Assembly: GCF_900142775.1 (NCBI RefSeq)
Contig: NZ_FRCC01000006.1
Span: 62,001-126,000 of the forward strand
Source: Flavobacterium flevense
Lineage (GTDB): Bacteria; Bacteroidota; Bacteroidia; Flavobacteriales; Flavobacteriaceae
Length of the DNA: 64,000 bases
Direction: 5' to 3'
Shown here one piece after another: positions 1 to 8,096 of this stretch (position 1 is the stretch's first letter; each line of letters starts with the position of its first letter). The translations under genes were made by a program, and so were the position numbers. Below the pieces are notes generated by a model, which saw only the letters and a program-made list of their open reading frames with translations, was not told where the DNA came from and did not search any database.

Positions 1-420
1 AAACGTACCGGTCCTGATTTACTGAGAGTGGGAGGAAAGTACAATGATAACTGGCATTTTAACCACATGTGGTCACCACAAAGTACTTCTGCGGGATCTA
101 TTATGCCGGGTTACAAATGGTTATTTGACAACAAGGCTTTGGATATTTCAGACATCGAAGCTAAAATGACAGTAATGAGAACCTTAGGTGTTCCTTATAC
201 GGATGATGAGATTGCCAATGCTGAAAAAGCAATAAAAGCACAGTCTAAGCAAATAGAAAATAACCTGCATGCCGATCCTGATTTTGTAAAAAGTTACGAA
301 GAAAGTAAAAAGAAAGCAGCTGCCAGAGGAGAAGCTTTTGTACCAATGCAGGACAGAGAAATTGTAGCTCTGATTGCGTACATCCAAAGATTAGGAACTG
401 ATATTAAAGTGAAAAAATAA
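1..420 (+). CDS. ccoO: cbb3-type cytochrome c oxidase, CcoO part of the N/O subunit (5' truncated by window edge)
   Basis: The reading frame is open from the first base and ends at 420, giving the last 139 residues. It contains the conserved CcoO stretch with HMWSPQSTS and IMPGYKWLFDN, followed by an acidic/lysine-rich tail ending in IQRLGTDIKVKK. CcoO is the membrane-anchored cytochrome c subunit that passes electrons to the CcoN catalytic subunit of the high-affinity cbb3 oxidase. In Bacteroidota CcoN and CcoO are usually one fused protein, so this is probably the C-terminus of a fusion; the heme-binding CxxCH lies outside the window. ccoQ, ccoP, ccoG and ccoH follow on the same strand, which supports the call. 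Confidence 0.9.
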   Translation, partial: KRTGPDLLRVGGKYNDNWHFNHMWSPQSTSAGSIMPGYKWLFDNKALDISDIEAKMTVMRTLGVPYTDDEIANAEKAIKAQSKQIENNLHADPDFVKSYEESKKKAAARGEAFVPMQDREIVALIAYIQRLGTDIKVKK

Positions 421-426
421 TTTTTA

Positions 427-531
427 TTGAAGTTACTGAGGTTCTAAGATTCTAAGTTACTAAGAAATCTTTTGAAGCTTAAAGCTAAAAACTTAGCACC
501 TCAGTCACTCAGTATCTTAGCAACTTAAAAA
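427..531. repeat. heptad-based imperfect inverted repeat between ccoO and ccoQ
   Basis: Two 35-base arms (about 430-464 and 492-526) built from iterated CTAAG/CTGAG words spaced seven bases apart are imperfect reverse complements of each other. In RNA they would fold into a long hairpin with several G-U pairs, just before the ccoQ start. The same type of repeat recurs before ccoG and before the SafE gene. Confidence 0.7.
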
Positions 532-532
532 A

Positions 533-715
533 ATGTTTGAACAAATAAAACACAATATGGAAACCATCGCAGGAGTGGCGATATATCCAATACTATCATT
601 ATTGATCTTCTTTTTCTTCTTTGTAGGATTAGGCTTTTGGGTTTTCTCGTATAAAAAAGAAAAAATTAAGGAATTGAGCCAGATTCCGTTGAATGATACT
701 TTAAAAGTAGAATAG
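533..715 (+). CDS. ccoQ: cbb3-type cytochrome oxidase subunit IV (CcoQ/FixQ-like)
   Basis: A 60-residue protein with a single hydrophobic helix at about residues 15-38 and a short charged C-terminus (SYKKEKIKELSQ), which is the typical size and shape of CcoQ. It would be a small inner-membrane subunit that stabilises the oxidase and helps CcoP associate. It lies between the N/O subunit gene and ccoP and ends 15 bases before the ccoP start, so it is part of the same transcript. Sequence conservation in this family is weak, so the call rests mainly on size, topology and position. Confidence 0.8.
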   Translation: MFEQIKHNMETIAGVAIYPILSLLIFFFFFVGLGFWVFSYKKEKIKELSQIPLNDTLKVE

Positions 716-730
716 TAAAGCCATAGCATT

Positions 731-1633
731 ATGAAAAAAATAATTCCAGCCTATCTTAGAGTAATTGCGCTTTTCTTTATCATTTTTGGTTTGATAGAAT
801 ATTTTATCGATTCAGGTGACCGACCTGCTTTTATAAAATTTCCAATGGTCAATTTGATTCTGTTGGTCGTTTTGGTCTTGTTAGTTGCGATAGAAGCTGT
901 CGTTAAGGCAGCGGATAATATCGTGTATCAGTTATTATCGGAGGAAGAAAAAGCAAAATTAGCAGCCGATGAAAATTTGAAATTAACAGAAAAACCATGG
1001 TTTAAAAAGTTGATGAGCAAGCTCACACGAACAGTGCCTATAGAAAATGAGGCAAGTTTGTTGCTTAACCATGATTATGATGGTATCAAAGAATTAGATA
1101 ATAATTTGCCGCCATGGTGGGTCTATTCTTTCTATGCCTGTATTATTTTTTCAGCTATTTATTTAGTTCGTTTCGAAATTATGGGAGCTGATAATCAGGA
1201 AATGGAATTGAAAAAAGAATTGGCTCAGGCCAAAATAGAAGTAGCCGAATATATGAAAAATGCTCCGGATTTAATGGACGAAAAATCGGTTACACAATTA
1301 ACAGAGCCGGCAGATTTAGCTATTGGGAAAACACTTTTTGAAAATAATTGTGCTGCTTGCCACAGAGCCGATGCAGGTGGGCAAATTGGACCTAATTTAA
1401 CCGATGATCATTGGATTCTGGGAGGCGGAATCAAAAATATATTTCTTACGATTAACAATGGTGGTCGGGATGGTAAAGGGATGATTTCCTGGAAAGGAAC
1501 ACTGAAACCTAAAGAAATTCAAAAAGTAGCCAGTTATATCATGTCTTTAAAGGGAAGTAATCCGAAAGATGCAAAAGCTCCCGATGGTGATATTTGGGAA
1601 GAAGAAACGCCATCAGTTGCCGAAGCAAAATAA
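731..1633 (+). CDS. ccoP: cbb3-type cytochrome c oxidase subunit CcoP, one heme motif
   Basis: The 300-residue protein has two N-terminal hydrophobic helices (about 7-27 and 38-60), a third at 129-146 just after the conserved PPWWVY, and a periplasmic cytochrome c domain. The heme c site is CAACH (C207-H211), with Met251 a likely axial ligand in GKGMISWKG. CcoP shuttles electrons from soluble donors to CcoO. Proteobacterial CcoP is a diheme protein, but only one CxxCH is present here, and the N-terminal double helix is an addition relative to the short proteobacterial anchor. It sits directly downstream of ccoQ. Confidence 0.93.
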   Translation: MKKIIPAYLRVIALFFIIFGLIEYFIDSGDRPAFIKFPMVNLILLVVLVLLVAIEAVVKAADNIVYQLLSEEEKAKLAADENLKLTEKPWFKKLMSKLTRTVPIENEASLLLNHDYDGIKELDNNLPPWWVYSFYACIIFSAIYLVRFEIMGADNQEMELKKELAQAKIEVAEYMKNAPDLMDEKSVTQLTEPADLAIGKTLFENNCAACHRADAGGQIGPNLTDDHWILGGGIKNIFLTINNGGRDGKGMISWKGTLKPKEIQKVASYIMSLKGSNPKDAKAPDGDIWEEETPSVAEAK

Positions 1634-1649
1634 TAAAAGTTATTACAAG

Positions 1650-1706
1650 CCATTAAGGAATTAAGAATAATTAAGTATTAGCTTAATCTTCTTAACTTCT
1701 TAATGG
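1650..1706. repeat. imperfect inverted repeat between ccoP and ccoG
   Basis: Arms at 1650-1675 and 1682-1706 (beginning CCATTAAG and ending CTTAATGG) pair as a hairpin made of repeated TTAAG words. It resembles the heptad hairpins elsewhere in this operon and lies just upstream of the ccoG start. Confidence 0.6.
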
Positions 1707-1722
1707 TAAAAAAAGATAAAAA

Positions 1723-3141
1723 ATGTCAAAGTTAGCCGACGAAGCTTTTAGAGATAGCATTGGAACGATTGATAATGAAGGAAAAAGGAAATTTATTTAT
1801 CCTAAAAAACCTTCGGGCCGGTTTTATAAGTATAGAAAATGGGTAAGTTATTTTTTATTACTAATTCTGATTGCAAATCCGTTTATCAAAGTCAACGGCA
1901 ACCAGTTCATGCTGTTCAATATTCTGGAGCGGCGTTTTAATATTTTCGGATTTCCTTTCTGGCCACAGGATTTTTATCTCGTGGTGCTGTTTATGATTAT
2001 CGGAGTGGTGTTTGTCATTTTGTTTACGGTAATTTTTGGACGTATTTTTTGTGGCTGGATTTGTCCGCAAACGATATTTTTGGAAATGGTTTTCAGAAGA
2101 ATCGAATTTTGGATAGAAGGCGACAGAGGTGCTCAGATACGATTAGCGAAACAAGAATGGAATGCTGAAAAAATCAGGAAAAAAGCATTGAAATGGGCGG
2201 TGTTTTTATTGATTTCTTTTGGCATAGCCAATGTGTTTTTAGCTTATTTAATTGGAAGCGATACCTTGATTGAAATAATAGGGGATAATCCTGTCAATCA
2301 TTTAAAAACCCTGATTTCCTTATTTATTTTTACCGGTGTATTCTATTTTATTTTTGTCTGGTTCAGGGAACAGGTTTGTATTATTGCTTGTCCTTATGGC
2401 AGATTGCAAGGGGTACTTTTAGACAATAAATCCATTAATGTGGCCTATGATTTTGTTCGGGGTGAAAAAGAAGCAGGAAGAGCCAAATTCAATAAAAAAG
2501 AAGACAGAACGCTAACTGGAAAAGGCGATTGTATCGATTGCAAGCAATGTGTCAATGTATGCCCTACGGGAATTGATATCAGAAACGGAACACAATTAGA
2601 ATGTGTCAATTGCACCGCCTGTATTGATGAATGTGATACCATTATGGAAAGCGTAGGATTGCCCAAAGGCCTGATCCGGTATGCATCGGAAGATGAAATT
2701 GAGAAAAAAACGCCTTTTAAATTCACTGCCCGAATGAAAGGGTACACCGCCGTTTTAATTGTTTTAACGGGAATGCTTACAGGCTTGTTGTTTTTACGTA
2801 CGGATGTAGAAGCGCTTATTTTAAGATTGCCGGGACAGCTATACCAGCATAAAGGCGAAAATATTAGTAATGTGTTTACATACAAAATTATCAACAAAAC
2901 CAATGATGATTTTAAGGCAATTCACTTTAAGTTAAAAGGAATAAAAGGTTATTTAAAAGTAGTGGGAAACCAAACGCTGAAAGTTCCAAAACAAGGGATG
3001 AGCAGTGGAACATTGTTTATTGAAATCAATAAATATTTGCTGGAAAGCGATAAAACCAAATTAAAAATAGAAGTGTATAACGGCGATAAAAAAATTGAAA
3101 CCACTACGACAAGTTTTTTAAGTCCGAGAACTTTTGATTGA
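1723..3141 (+). CDS. ccoG: cytochrome c oxidase accessory protein CcoG (polyferredoxin copper reductase)
   Basis: A 472-residue membrane protein of the CcoG/RdxA/FixG family, which supports cbb3 assembly by reducing copper for the CuB site. It has several hydrophobic helices in the N-terminal half, the conserved CGWICPQTIF and CIIACPYGR motifs, and a ferredoxin-like domain with two cysteine clusters (CIDCKQCVNVCP and CVNCTACIDEC) at about residues 268-306. A further helix near 340-360 is followed by an Ig-like periplasmic domain to the C-terminus, as is normal for the family. It is separated from ccoP by a 90-base gap containing a hairpin repeat and is followed by ccoH. Confidence 0.95.
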   Translation: MSKLADEAFRDSIGTIDNEGKRKFIYPKKPSGRFYKYRKWVSYFLLLILIANPFIKVNGNQFMLFNILERRFNIFGFPFWPQDFYLVVLFMIIGVVFVILFTVIFGRIFCGWICPQTIFLEMVFRRIEFWIEGDRGAQIRLAKQEWNAEKIRKKALKWAVFLLISFGIANVFLAYLIGSDTLIEIIGDNPVNHLKTLISLFIFTGVFYFIFVWFREQVCIIACPYGRLQGVLLDNKSINVAYDFVRGEKEAGRAKFNKKEDRTLTGKGDCIDCKQCVNVCPTGIDIRNGTQLECVNCTACIDECDTIMESVGLPKGLIRYASEDEIEKKTPFKFTARMKGYTAVLIVLTGMLTGLLFLRTDVEALILRLPGQLYQHKGENISNVFTYKIINKTNDDFKAIHFKLKGIKGYLKVVGNQTLKVPKQGMSSGTLFIEINKYLLESDKTKLKIEVYNGDKKIETTTTSFLSPRTFD

Positions 3142-3193
3142 TGTTCTAACTCCCGAAAGAGGAATTTAGGCGTATAAACGAAATATATTTTTA

Positions 3194-3721
3194 ATGCAAT
3201 ACATAGAAAATATGACAACTAATAATTTAAAAGATTCTAAAATTTCGGTGGGAGTTCCCCCTTCGGGGGTTAGGGGGATCAATTGGGGAACAGGATTAGT
3301 AATTGCTATAGCATTGTTTATGAGTTTTATATTGTATTTTGTGATAAAAGTACAGTCTAATTCTAAGTATGACAATGAGTTGGTTGTAGAAGAATATTAC
3401 AAACACGACGCCCGTTTTCAGGAAGAAATGCAGCGTGTACAGAACGCTCAGGATTTAAACCATAAACCAATTATAACCCAAACTCATGAGGGAATTACAA
3501 TTGTATTTCCTCAGGAGTTTACAACTAATCAAATTACAGGAACAGTGTCCCTTTACAGACCGTCTAACAAAAAATTAGATTTCGATACTCCGATTTCGTT
3601 GTCTAATCCAACTTTGCTCATACCTAAATCAAAATTGGCAGGCGGTCAGTGGGGCATTAATATGGAATGGCAATATCAGGGAAAAAAGTATTTAACTAAA
3701 GAATCTATTTACATTAATTAG
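3194..3721 (+). CDS. ccoH: FixH/CcoH family protein with an unusual N-terminal extension
   Basis: From INWGTGLVIAIALFMSFILYFVI onward (about residue 29) this is a normal FixH: one transmembrane helix and a periplasmic domain with EEYYKHDARFQEEM and a C-terminal GGQWGINMEWQYQGK. FixH is needed for cbb3 assembly. FixH proteins of this group normally begin almost directly at the INWGTG segment. Here about 28 extra residues come first, and part of them (GVPPSGVRG) is translated from a C5-TTC-G5 hairpin repeat at 3257-3269. Starts at 3194 and at 3212 are both ATG; neither removes the extension. The gene follows ccoG and precedes a SafE-type gene. Confidence 0.85.
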   Translation: MQYIENMTTNNLKDSKISVGVPPSGVRGINWGTGLVIAIALFMSFILYFVIKVQSNSKYDNELVVEEYYKHDARFQEEMQRVQNAQDLNHKPIITQTHEGITIVFPQEFTTNQITGTVSLYRPSNKKLDFDTPISLSNPTLLIPKSKLAGGQWGINMEWQYQGKKYLTKESIYIN

Positions 3722-3781
3722 TTGCTAAGATGCTAAGTTTCTGAGATACTAAGTGTCTTAGAAACTTAGCATCTTAGTAAC
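3721..3781. repeat. near-perfect heptad hairpin between ccoH and the SafE gene
   Basis: The arms 3721-3745 and 3757-3781 are 25 bases each and differ at two positions when one is reverse-complemented. They consist of GCTAAGAT/GCTAAGTT-type words. The hairpin lies 16 bases before the next start codon and begins one base after the ccoH stop codon region. Confidence 0.75.
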
Positions 3782-3796
3782 TTAGAACCTCAAAAA

Positions 3797-4498
3797 ATGC
3801 TTTACACTGCTTTACTTTTCGGACTTATAAGTAGTTTTCACTGCATTGGGATGTGTGGTCCTATTGCTATGATGCTGCCTGTGGACAGAAATAATCCGGT
3901 TAAAAAAGTAACGCAGATTATGAGTTATCATTTGGGACGAATAAGTGCTTATGCCACCATAGGTTTTATTTTTGGGTTACTTGGTAAAGGATTTTTTATC
4001 GCCGGAATCCAGCAAAAAATGTCTATTGTTATTGGAATCCTGATGATTGCAGCAATTGTAATTCCCGAGAAAGTATTTGCCCGGTATAATTTTTCAAAAC
4101 CACTATTCCGACTCATTTCGAAAATGAAACAGCTTTTAGGAAGTCAGTTTAAAAAGAAATCGTATCAATCACTTTTTACGATTGGGTTATTAAATGGTTT
4201 CCTGCCTTGCGGAATGGTTTATGTAGCTTTATTTGGTGCTATTGCGATGCAAAGTAGCAGTCTGGGGGTTTTGTATATGGTTTTATTTGGTTTAGGAACC
4301 ATTCCTTTGATGAGTACGGTGCTTTATATGGATTCTTTTTTGTCTGTTGCTGTACGAAATAAAATCCAAAAAGCCATTCCTGTTGTGGTGGCTTTAATAG
4401 GAGTATTGTTTATCCTTCGGGGCTTAGGCTTGGGAATTCCTTATATTTCGCCCACTACAATGAGTCTGTTTGTACAGGCTAATCCTGATTGTCATTAG
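3797..4498 (+). CDS. sulfite exporter TauE/SafE family protein (cco-linked membrane protein)
   Basis: A 233-residue polytopic membrane protein whose first helix carries the SSFHCIGMCGPIAMMLP motif and whose middle carries NGFLPCGMVYVAL. Both are typical of the SafE-type (CcoS/DsbD-like) proteins encoded at the end of cbb3 operons. The paired cysteine motifs suggest a role in copper or redox handling during oxidase maturation rather than sulfite export; that role is inferred from context. It is the last gene of the operon, followed by a strong terminator at 4522-4556. Confidence 0.85.
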   Translation: MLYTALLFGLISSFHCIGMCGPIAMMLPVDRNNPVKKVTQIMSYHLGRISAYATIGFIFGLLGKGFFIAGIQQKMSIVIGILMIAAIVIPEKVFARYNFSKPLFRLISKMKQLLGSQFKKKSYQSLFTIGLLNGFLPCGMVYVALFGAIAMQSSSLGVLYMVLFGLGTIPLMSTVLYMDSFLSVAVRNKIQKAIPVVVALIGVLFILRGLGLGIPYISPTTMSLFVQANPDCH

Positions 4499-4521
4499 GA
4501 GATTTTAGTTTTAAGTAGTCT

Positions 4522-4556
4522 AAAAGCTGTTTTGCATATTGTGAAACAGCTTTTTT
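4522..4556 (+). terminator. rho-independent terminator of the cbb3 operon
   Basis: Perfect 11-base arms AAAAGCTGTTT (4522-4532) and AAACAGCTTTT (4544-4554) with an 11-base loop run into a T tract, 24 bases after the last gene of the operon. Confidence 0.85.
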
Positions 4557-4676
4557 GATGGCTAAAATTGAATGAAATGTGAATTGTGTAGTTCTTATTG
4601 TAAATTCTATAAGTTGTTAATAGTCTTTCAAATGTAAATTTACAAGAGTTACTAGAAACAGTAAAAAATATACACT

Positions 4677-5528
4677 ATGAAAACAGAAAATAAAGGTTTT
4701 AATTTAACAATTCCTATAAATAATTTCGATTTATTTTATGATGACCTGGGAGAAGGCAATGTTCCTGTTATATTTATACATGGTTTCCCTTTTGATAAAT
4801 CGATGTGGCAGGGACAACTGGAATTTTTACAATCAGCATATCGGGTAATTGCCTTTGATATTAGAGGATTTGGTAAATCTACTGATGAGAATTCTTCTTT
4901 AAGTATTGATTTATTTGCAGACGATTTAATAGCATTTATGGATCAGTTGAACATTGAAAAAGCTGTTATTTGTGGTTTGTCTATGGGCGGATACATCACT
5001 TTAAACGCATACCAGCGTTTTCCTGATCGGTTTGAAGCATTGATCTTAGCCGATACACAATGCATAGCCGATACTCCTGAAGCAAAAGAAAAACGATATA
5101 AAACCATTAGTAAAATAGAAGCTAATGGAGTAACCGATTTTAATGAAAGCTTTATTAAAAGTGTTTTTTACGAAGATTCATTTACAAATAAAAAAGAAGT
5201 AGTCGAAGAATTAAGAAGCGTGGTGTTTTCTAATCCCGAGCATATTATCCAACGCGGACTGGCGACAATTGCTGAACGTTCAGAAACTTGTTCGACTTTA
5301 GATAAAATAAGTATTCCAACATTAATTATCTGCGGTAAAGAAGATAGTGTAACCCCATTAGCACAATCAGAAGCAATGAAGAAAGCTATATCCGAAGCCA
5401 CTTTAAAAGTTATTGAAAACGCAGGTCATGTGTCTAATTTGGAACAGCCCCATGAATTTAACAAACATCTTTCAGATTTTCTAAAAGCTATAAATATCAT
5501 TGGAGATGGTGGTTTCAAAGTAGATTAA
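4677..5528 (+). CDS. alpha/beta fold hydrolase
   Basis: A 283-residue single-domain hydrolase without a signal peptide. Visible family elements are the oxyanion-hole motif HGFPFDKSMW (about residue 35), the core strand VIAFDIRGFGKST, the nucleophile elbow GLSMGG with Ser near residue 103, the acid strand LIICGKEDSVTP (Asp near 225), and NAGHVSNLEQP carrying the catalytic His near 254. The catalytic triad is therefore complete. The substrate cannot be read from the sequence. A terminator follows at once. The 3' half of the gene and that terminator are duplicated about 2.46 kb downstream in a truncated copy. Confidence 0.88.
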   Translation: MKTENKGFNLTIPINNFDLFYDDLGEGNVPVIFIHGFPFDKSMWQGQLEFLQSAYRVIAFDIRGFGKSTDENSSLSIDLFADDLIAFMDQLNIEKAVICGLSMGGYITLNAYQRFPDRFEALILADTQCIADTPEAKEKRYKTISKIEANGVTDFNESFIKSVFYEDSFTNKKEVVEELRSVVFSNPEHIIQRGLATIAERSETCSTLDKISIPTLIICGKEDSVTPLAQSEAMKKAISEATLKVIENAGHVSNLEQPHEFNKHLSDFLKAINIIGDGGFKVD

Positions 5529-5556
5529 TGTTTTCAATGGACTGATTGATTTAAAA

Positions 5557-5594
5557 AATAAACCTCGTTTAAATAGTCTTAAACGAGGTTTATT
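5557..5594 (+). terminator. terminator downstream of the alpha/beta hydrolase
   Basis: Perfect 16-base arms at 5557-5572 and 5579-5594 (containing AAACCTCGTTTAA) enclose a six-base loop. A copy of this hairpin lies at 8016-8048. Confidence 0.85.
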
Positions 5595-5653
5595 ATTGTG
5601 TAGTCTGTCGTGTTGATATAAAATTGAAAGGACTTTATAGTTTAAGAAAGTGG

Positions 5654-6163
5654 TTATCGCCAATATTTAGGGTATTTTCTGTAAGGACTAATATTGTTAA
5701 ATAACAAAGCGATAATCGTTATAATTAAAGAACCAGATAAAACAGGATTTAGTAAAAAATCCCAATGACAAGCCCCTAATATAACAACTAAAGGGTCTGC
5801 CCCTGCTGGAGGATGTGTTGTTTGGGTTAGTTGCATTATGCCAATTGCTAATCCAACACCTAAAGCAAGTGCGTACCATTGGTTGCCAAATAACCAAAAG
5901 CAACAAAGTCCTATAAATGTTGAAATTAAATGTCCTCCAATAATATTTCTTGGCTGTGCTAAAGGACTATCGGGCACACCAAAGGCCAGTACACAACTAG
6001 CTCCAAATGGAGCCATAATAAAAGGTAACTCTAGGTTTTTAGTAAGAAAGGCTAATATTGTAATGGTCATAAAGCCACCAAGTGCTGAATAAATTGAAAA
6101 TTTAACGGATACTGGTTTTGGACTTTTATTTACAGTTTTAAATTTTACAATGTAATTTTTCAT
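5654..6163 (-). CDS. HPP family membrane protein
   Basis: A 169-residue protein with about four transmembrane helices. The family signature is visible in APFGASCVLAFGVPDSPLAQPRN and in QTTHPPAGADPLVVIL, which holds the His-Pro-Pro triad. Members of this family have been linked to nitrite transport in cyanobacteria and plants, but the substrate here is unknown. The gene stands alone and its 3' end faces the hydrolase terminator. Confidence 0.88.
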   Translation of the reverse strand: MKNYIVKFKTVNKSPKPVSVKFSIYSALGGFMTITILAFLTKNLELPFIMAPFGASCVLAFGVPDSPLAQPRNIIGGHLISTFIGLCCFWLFGNQWYALALGVGLAIGIMQLTQTTHPPAGADPLVVILGACHWDFLLNPVLSGSLIITIIALLFNNISPYRKYPKYWR

Positions 6164-6288
6164 TTTGCTAGAATTAGTTTTTAGATAATATTTTAAGTTC
6201 TAATTTTATGTTGCTGGATAACGACATCGATTTTTAGTGTCATTTTAGGAATTTCAGATATTAAGATTTGTACATCTGAGTAAAAAAC

Positions 6289-6320
6289 AAACCTCTTTTA
6301 AACTGCTTTAAAAGAGGTTT
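6289..6320 (-). terminator. terminator of the tetR/NTF2-like unit
   Basis: Perfect 14-base arms (6289-6302 and 6307-6320) with a four-base loop lie about 80 bases beyond the stop codon of the minus-strand gene ending at 6398, followed on that strand by a T-rich run. Confidence 0.75.
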
Positions 6321-6397
6321 AGAATATTGATTTATGGTAAAAGTATGGGAATTTAAGTTTCTAAGTTGCATAAATATAATTTATACTTATTTACGTT

Positions 6398-6808
6398 TTA
6401 TAAATATCTGTCAGACTCATTAATTTCAAGGTCATTTATACTTGCATATCTTTTTTTCATCAAGCCATTTTTATCAAACTCCCAGTTTTCATTTCCATAA
6501 GCTCTAAACCAATTTCCATTTTTGGTTTGATATTCATATTCAAATCTTACTGCGATTCTGTTTTCGGTATGTGACCAATACTCTTTTTTTAGTTTGTAAT
6601 TTAATTCTCTATTCCATTTATCGGTTAAGAATTTTACAATTTCTTCTCTACCATTGACAAAAGTACTTCGATTTCGCCATTCGCTGTCAATGGTATATGC
6701 TAATGATACTTTTTCTGGATTCTGTGAATTCCAGGCATCTTCAGCCATTTGAATTTTCTGTTTTGCGGTTTCCAACGTAAAAGGAGGAAGTGGATATTTC
6801 TGTTCCAT
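6398..6808 (-). CDS. DUF1348 / SnoaL-like (NTF2 fold) protein
   Basis: The 136-residue protein has the pattern of the DUF1348 group of NTF2-like proteins: [32 protein letters not shown] at the N-terminus, [24 protein letters not shown], then [17 protein letters not shown] and [15 protein letters not shown]. Members are small cytoplasmic single-domain proteins with a cone-shaped pocket. Many are uncharacterised and some are isomerases or dehydratases. It starts 11 bases after the tetR stop codon, so it is probably cotranscribed with, and controlled by, that regulator. Confidence 0.88.
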   Translation of the reverse strand: MEQKYPLPPFTLETAKQKIQMAEDAWNSQNPEKVSLAYTIDSEWRNRSTFVNGREEIVKFLTDKWNRELNYKLKKEYWSHTENRIAVRFEYEYQTKNGNWFRAYGNENWEFDKNGLMKKRYASINDLEINESDRYL

Positions 6809-6819
6809 TTTGTTATTAA

Positions 6820-7344
6820 TTAAGTTATACTTTCTACTATTGCTATTGATTTGTTTACAATTTCGTTTGACTCGAACAATTGACTCTCTATAATAGAGCC
6901 TTCAAATAATATGTAAATATGTGTTGCCAATAATTCATCCTTAACCAACTGATTAAAGAATATTCTCAAATCATTTTTGTGTGATTGGATTACTCTAAGA
7001 ATGTTTTGTTGTTCTTTTGATATTTCGGATAAAATATTTAAGAAACTACAACCTCTGAAATTTTCCCTTTCATTCATTTGTATAATAAAGTCAAATGCAC
7101 TTAAAATTTTTTCTTTCCGATTTTTAGATTTTGAAGTGAATTCTATAAGCTTACTAAACCAATATTCATGTCTTTTATTTAGAAATTCAATACACAAGTC
7201 ATCCTTAGATTTAAAATGTTGGTAAAAACTAGCTTTTGCAACATTTGCTTCACTTATTATTTGGTTTATTCCAGTACTATTATAACCTTGATGATGGAAT
7301 AAAATAGCGGCTTGTTCTAGTATTCTTTCTCTTGGAGAACTCAT
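6820..7344 (-). CDS. TetR/AcrR family transcriptional regulator
   Basis: With the start at [13 protein letters not shown] (7344) the protein is 174 residues, which fits the family; an earlier in-frame ATG at 7389 would add an unconserved hydrophobic leader. The N-terminal helix-turn-helix is clear ([43 protein letters not shown]). The C-terminal ligand domain is typical of the group with [10 protein letters not shown]. It probably represses its own unit, which includes the NTF2-like gene. A partial palindrome AAACA-N8-TGTTT at 7392-7409 is a candidate operator. Confidence 0.88.
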   Translation of the reverse strand: MSSPRERILEQAAILFHHQGYNSTGINQIISEANVAKASFYQHFKSKDDLCIEFLNKRHEYWFSKLIEFTSKSKNRKEKILSAFDFIIQMNERENFRGCSFLNILSEISKEQQNILRVIQSHKNDLRIFFNQLVKDELLATHIYILFEGSIIESQLFESNEIVNKSIAIVESIT

Positions 7345-7391
7345 AGCATCTTTATTTTTTATCAAATGTATGATAAAAAATAACAACATAC

Positions 7392-7409
7392 AAACAAGTC
7401 TGTCTGTTT
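7392..7409. promoter_or_regulatory. candidate operator of the TetR regulator
   Basis: The sequence AAACAAGTCTGTCTGTTT has inverted AAACA/TGTTT ends and lies about 50 bases upstream of the chosen tetR start. This is by-eye evidence only. Confidence 0.35.
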
Positions 7410-7546
7410 TTTTGAATTGTATAAAAAAGGTTAATTTGAAAGTGAGAAAAGTAATCGCAATACTACTGTATTATTCATTAAATAATTTCATCAACTTTAA
7501 AGTTCCCATTTGATCCGATGTAATAATTCTTTTGGAGCGTCAAAAT

Positions 7547-7984
7547 AAACGATATAAAACCATTAGTAAAATAGAAGCTAACGGAGTAACCGATTTTAAT
7601 GAAAGCTTTATTAAAAGTGTTTTTTACGAAGATTCATTTACAAATAAAAAAGAAGTAGTCGAAGAATTAAGAAGCGTGGTGTTTTCTAATCCCGAGCATA
7701 TTATCCAACGCGGACTGGCGACAATTGCTGAACGTTCAGAAACTTGTTCGACTTTAGATAAAATAACTATTCCAACATTAATTATCTGCGGAAAAGAAGA
7801 TAGTGTAACCCCATTAGCACAATCAGAAGCAATGAAGAAAGCTATATCCGGAGCCACTTTAAAAGTTATTGAAAACGCAGGTCATGTGTCTAATTTGGAA
7901 CAGCCCCATGAATTTAACAAACATCTTTTAGATTTTCTAAAAGTTATAAATATTATTGGAGATGGTGGTTTCAAAGTAGATTAA
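7547..7984 (+). pseudogene. truncated copy of the alpha/beta hydrolase (C-terminal half)
   Basis: From 7547 the sequence matches the hydrolase gene from 5091 to its stop codon at a constant offset of 2456 bases, with about seven base differences by eye and no indel in the coding part. It encodes the C-terminal half, including the catalytic Asp and His regions but not the oxyanion loop or nucleophile elbow, so it cannot be an active hydrolase. The only upstream start in frame is a TTG at 7532 in unrelated sequence. The duplicated block continues through the terminator. The substitutions include several amino-acid changes (Ser to Thr, Glu to Gly, Ser to Leu, Ala to Val), which fits relaxed selection. 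Confidence 0.9.
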
Positions 7985-8015
7985 GTACTTCAACGGGCTG
8001 ATTGATTTAAAAAAT

Positions 8016-8048
8016 AAACCTCGTTTAAATAAGTCTTAAACGAGGTTT
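8016..8048 (+). terminator. duplicated hydrolase terminator
   Basis: Arms AAACCTCGTTTAA (8016-8028) and TTAAACGAGGTTT (8036-8048). This is the copy of the hairpin at 5557-5594, with one extra loop base. It marks the right part of the duplicated block. Confidence 0.8.
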
Positions 8049-8096
8049 AGAATATTACAAATTAAAAAATCGCGTAATCAATAATTAAAATATTTA

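Noticed and set aside
2445..2903. 152-residue antisense frame opposite ccoG
   Set aside because: Overlaps the conserved ferredoxin region of ccoG; no own features.
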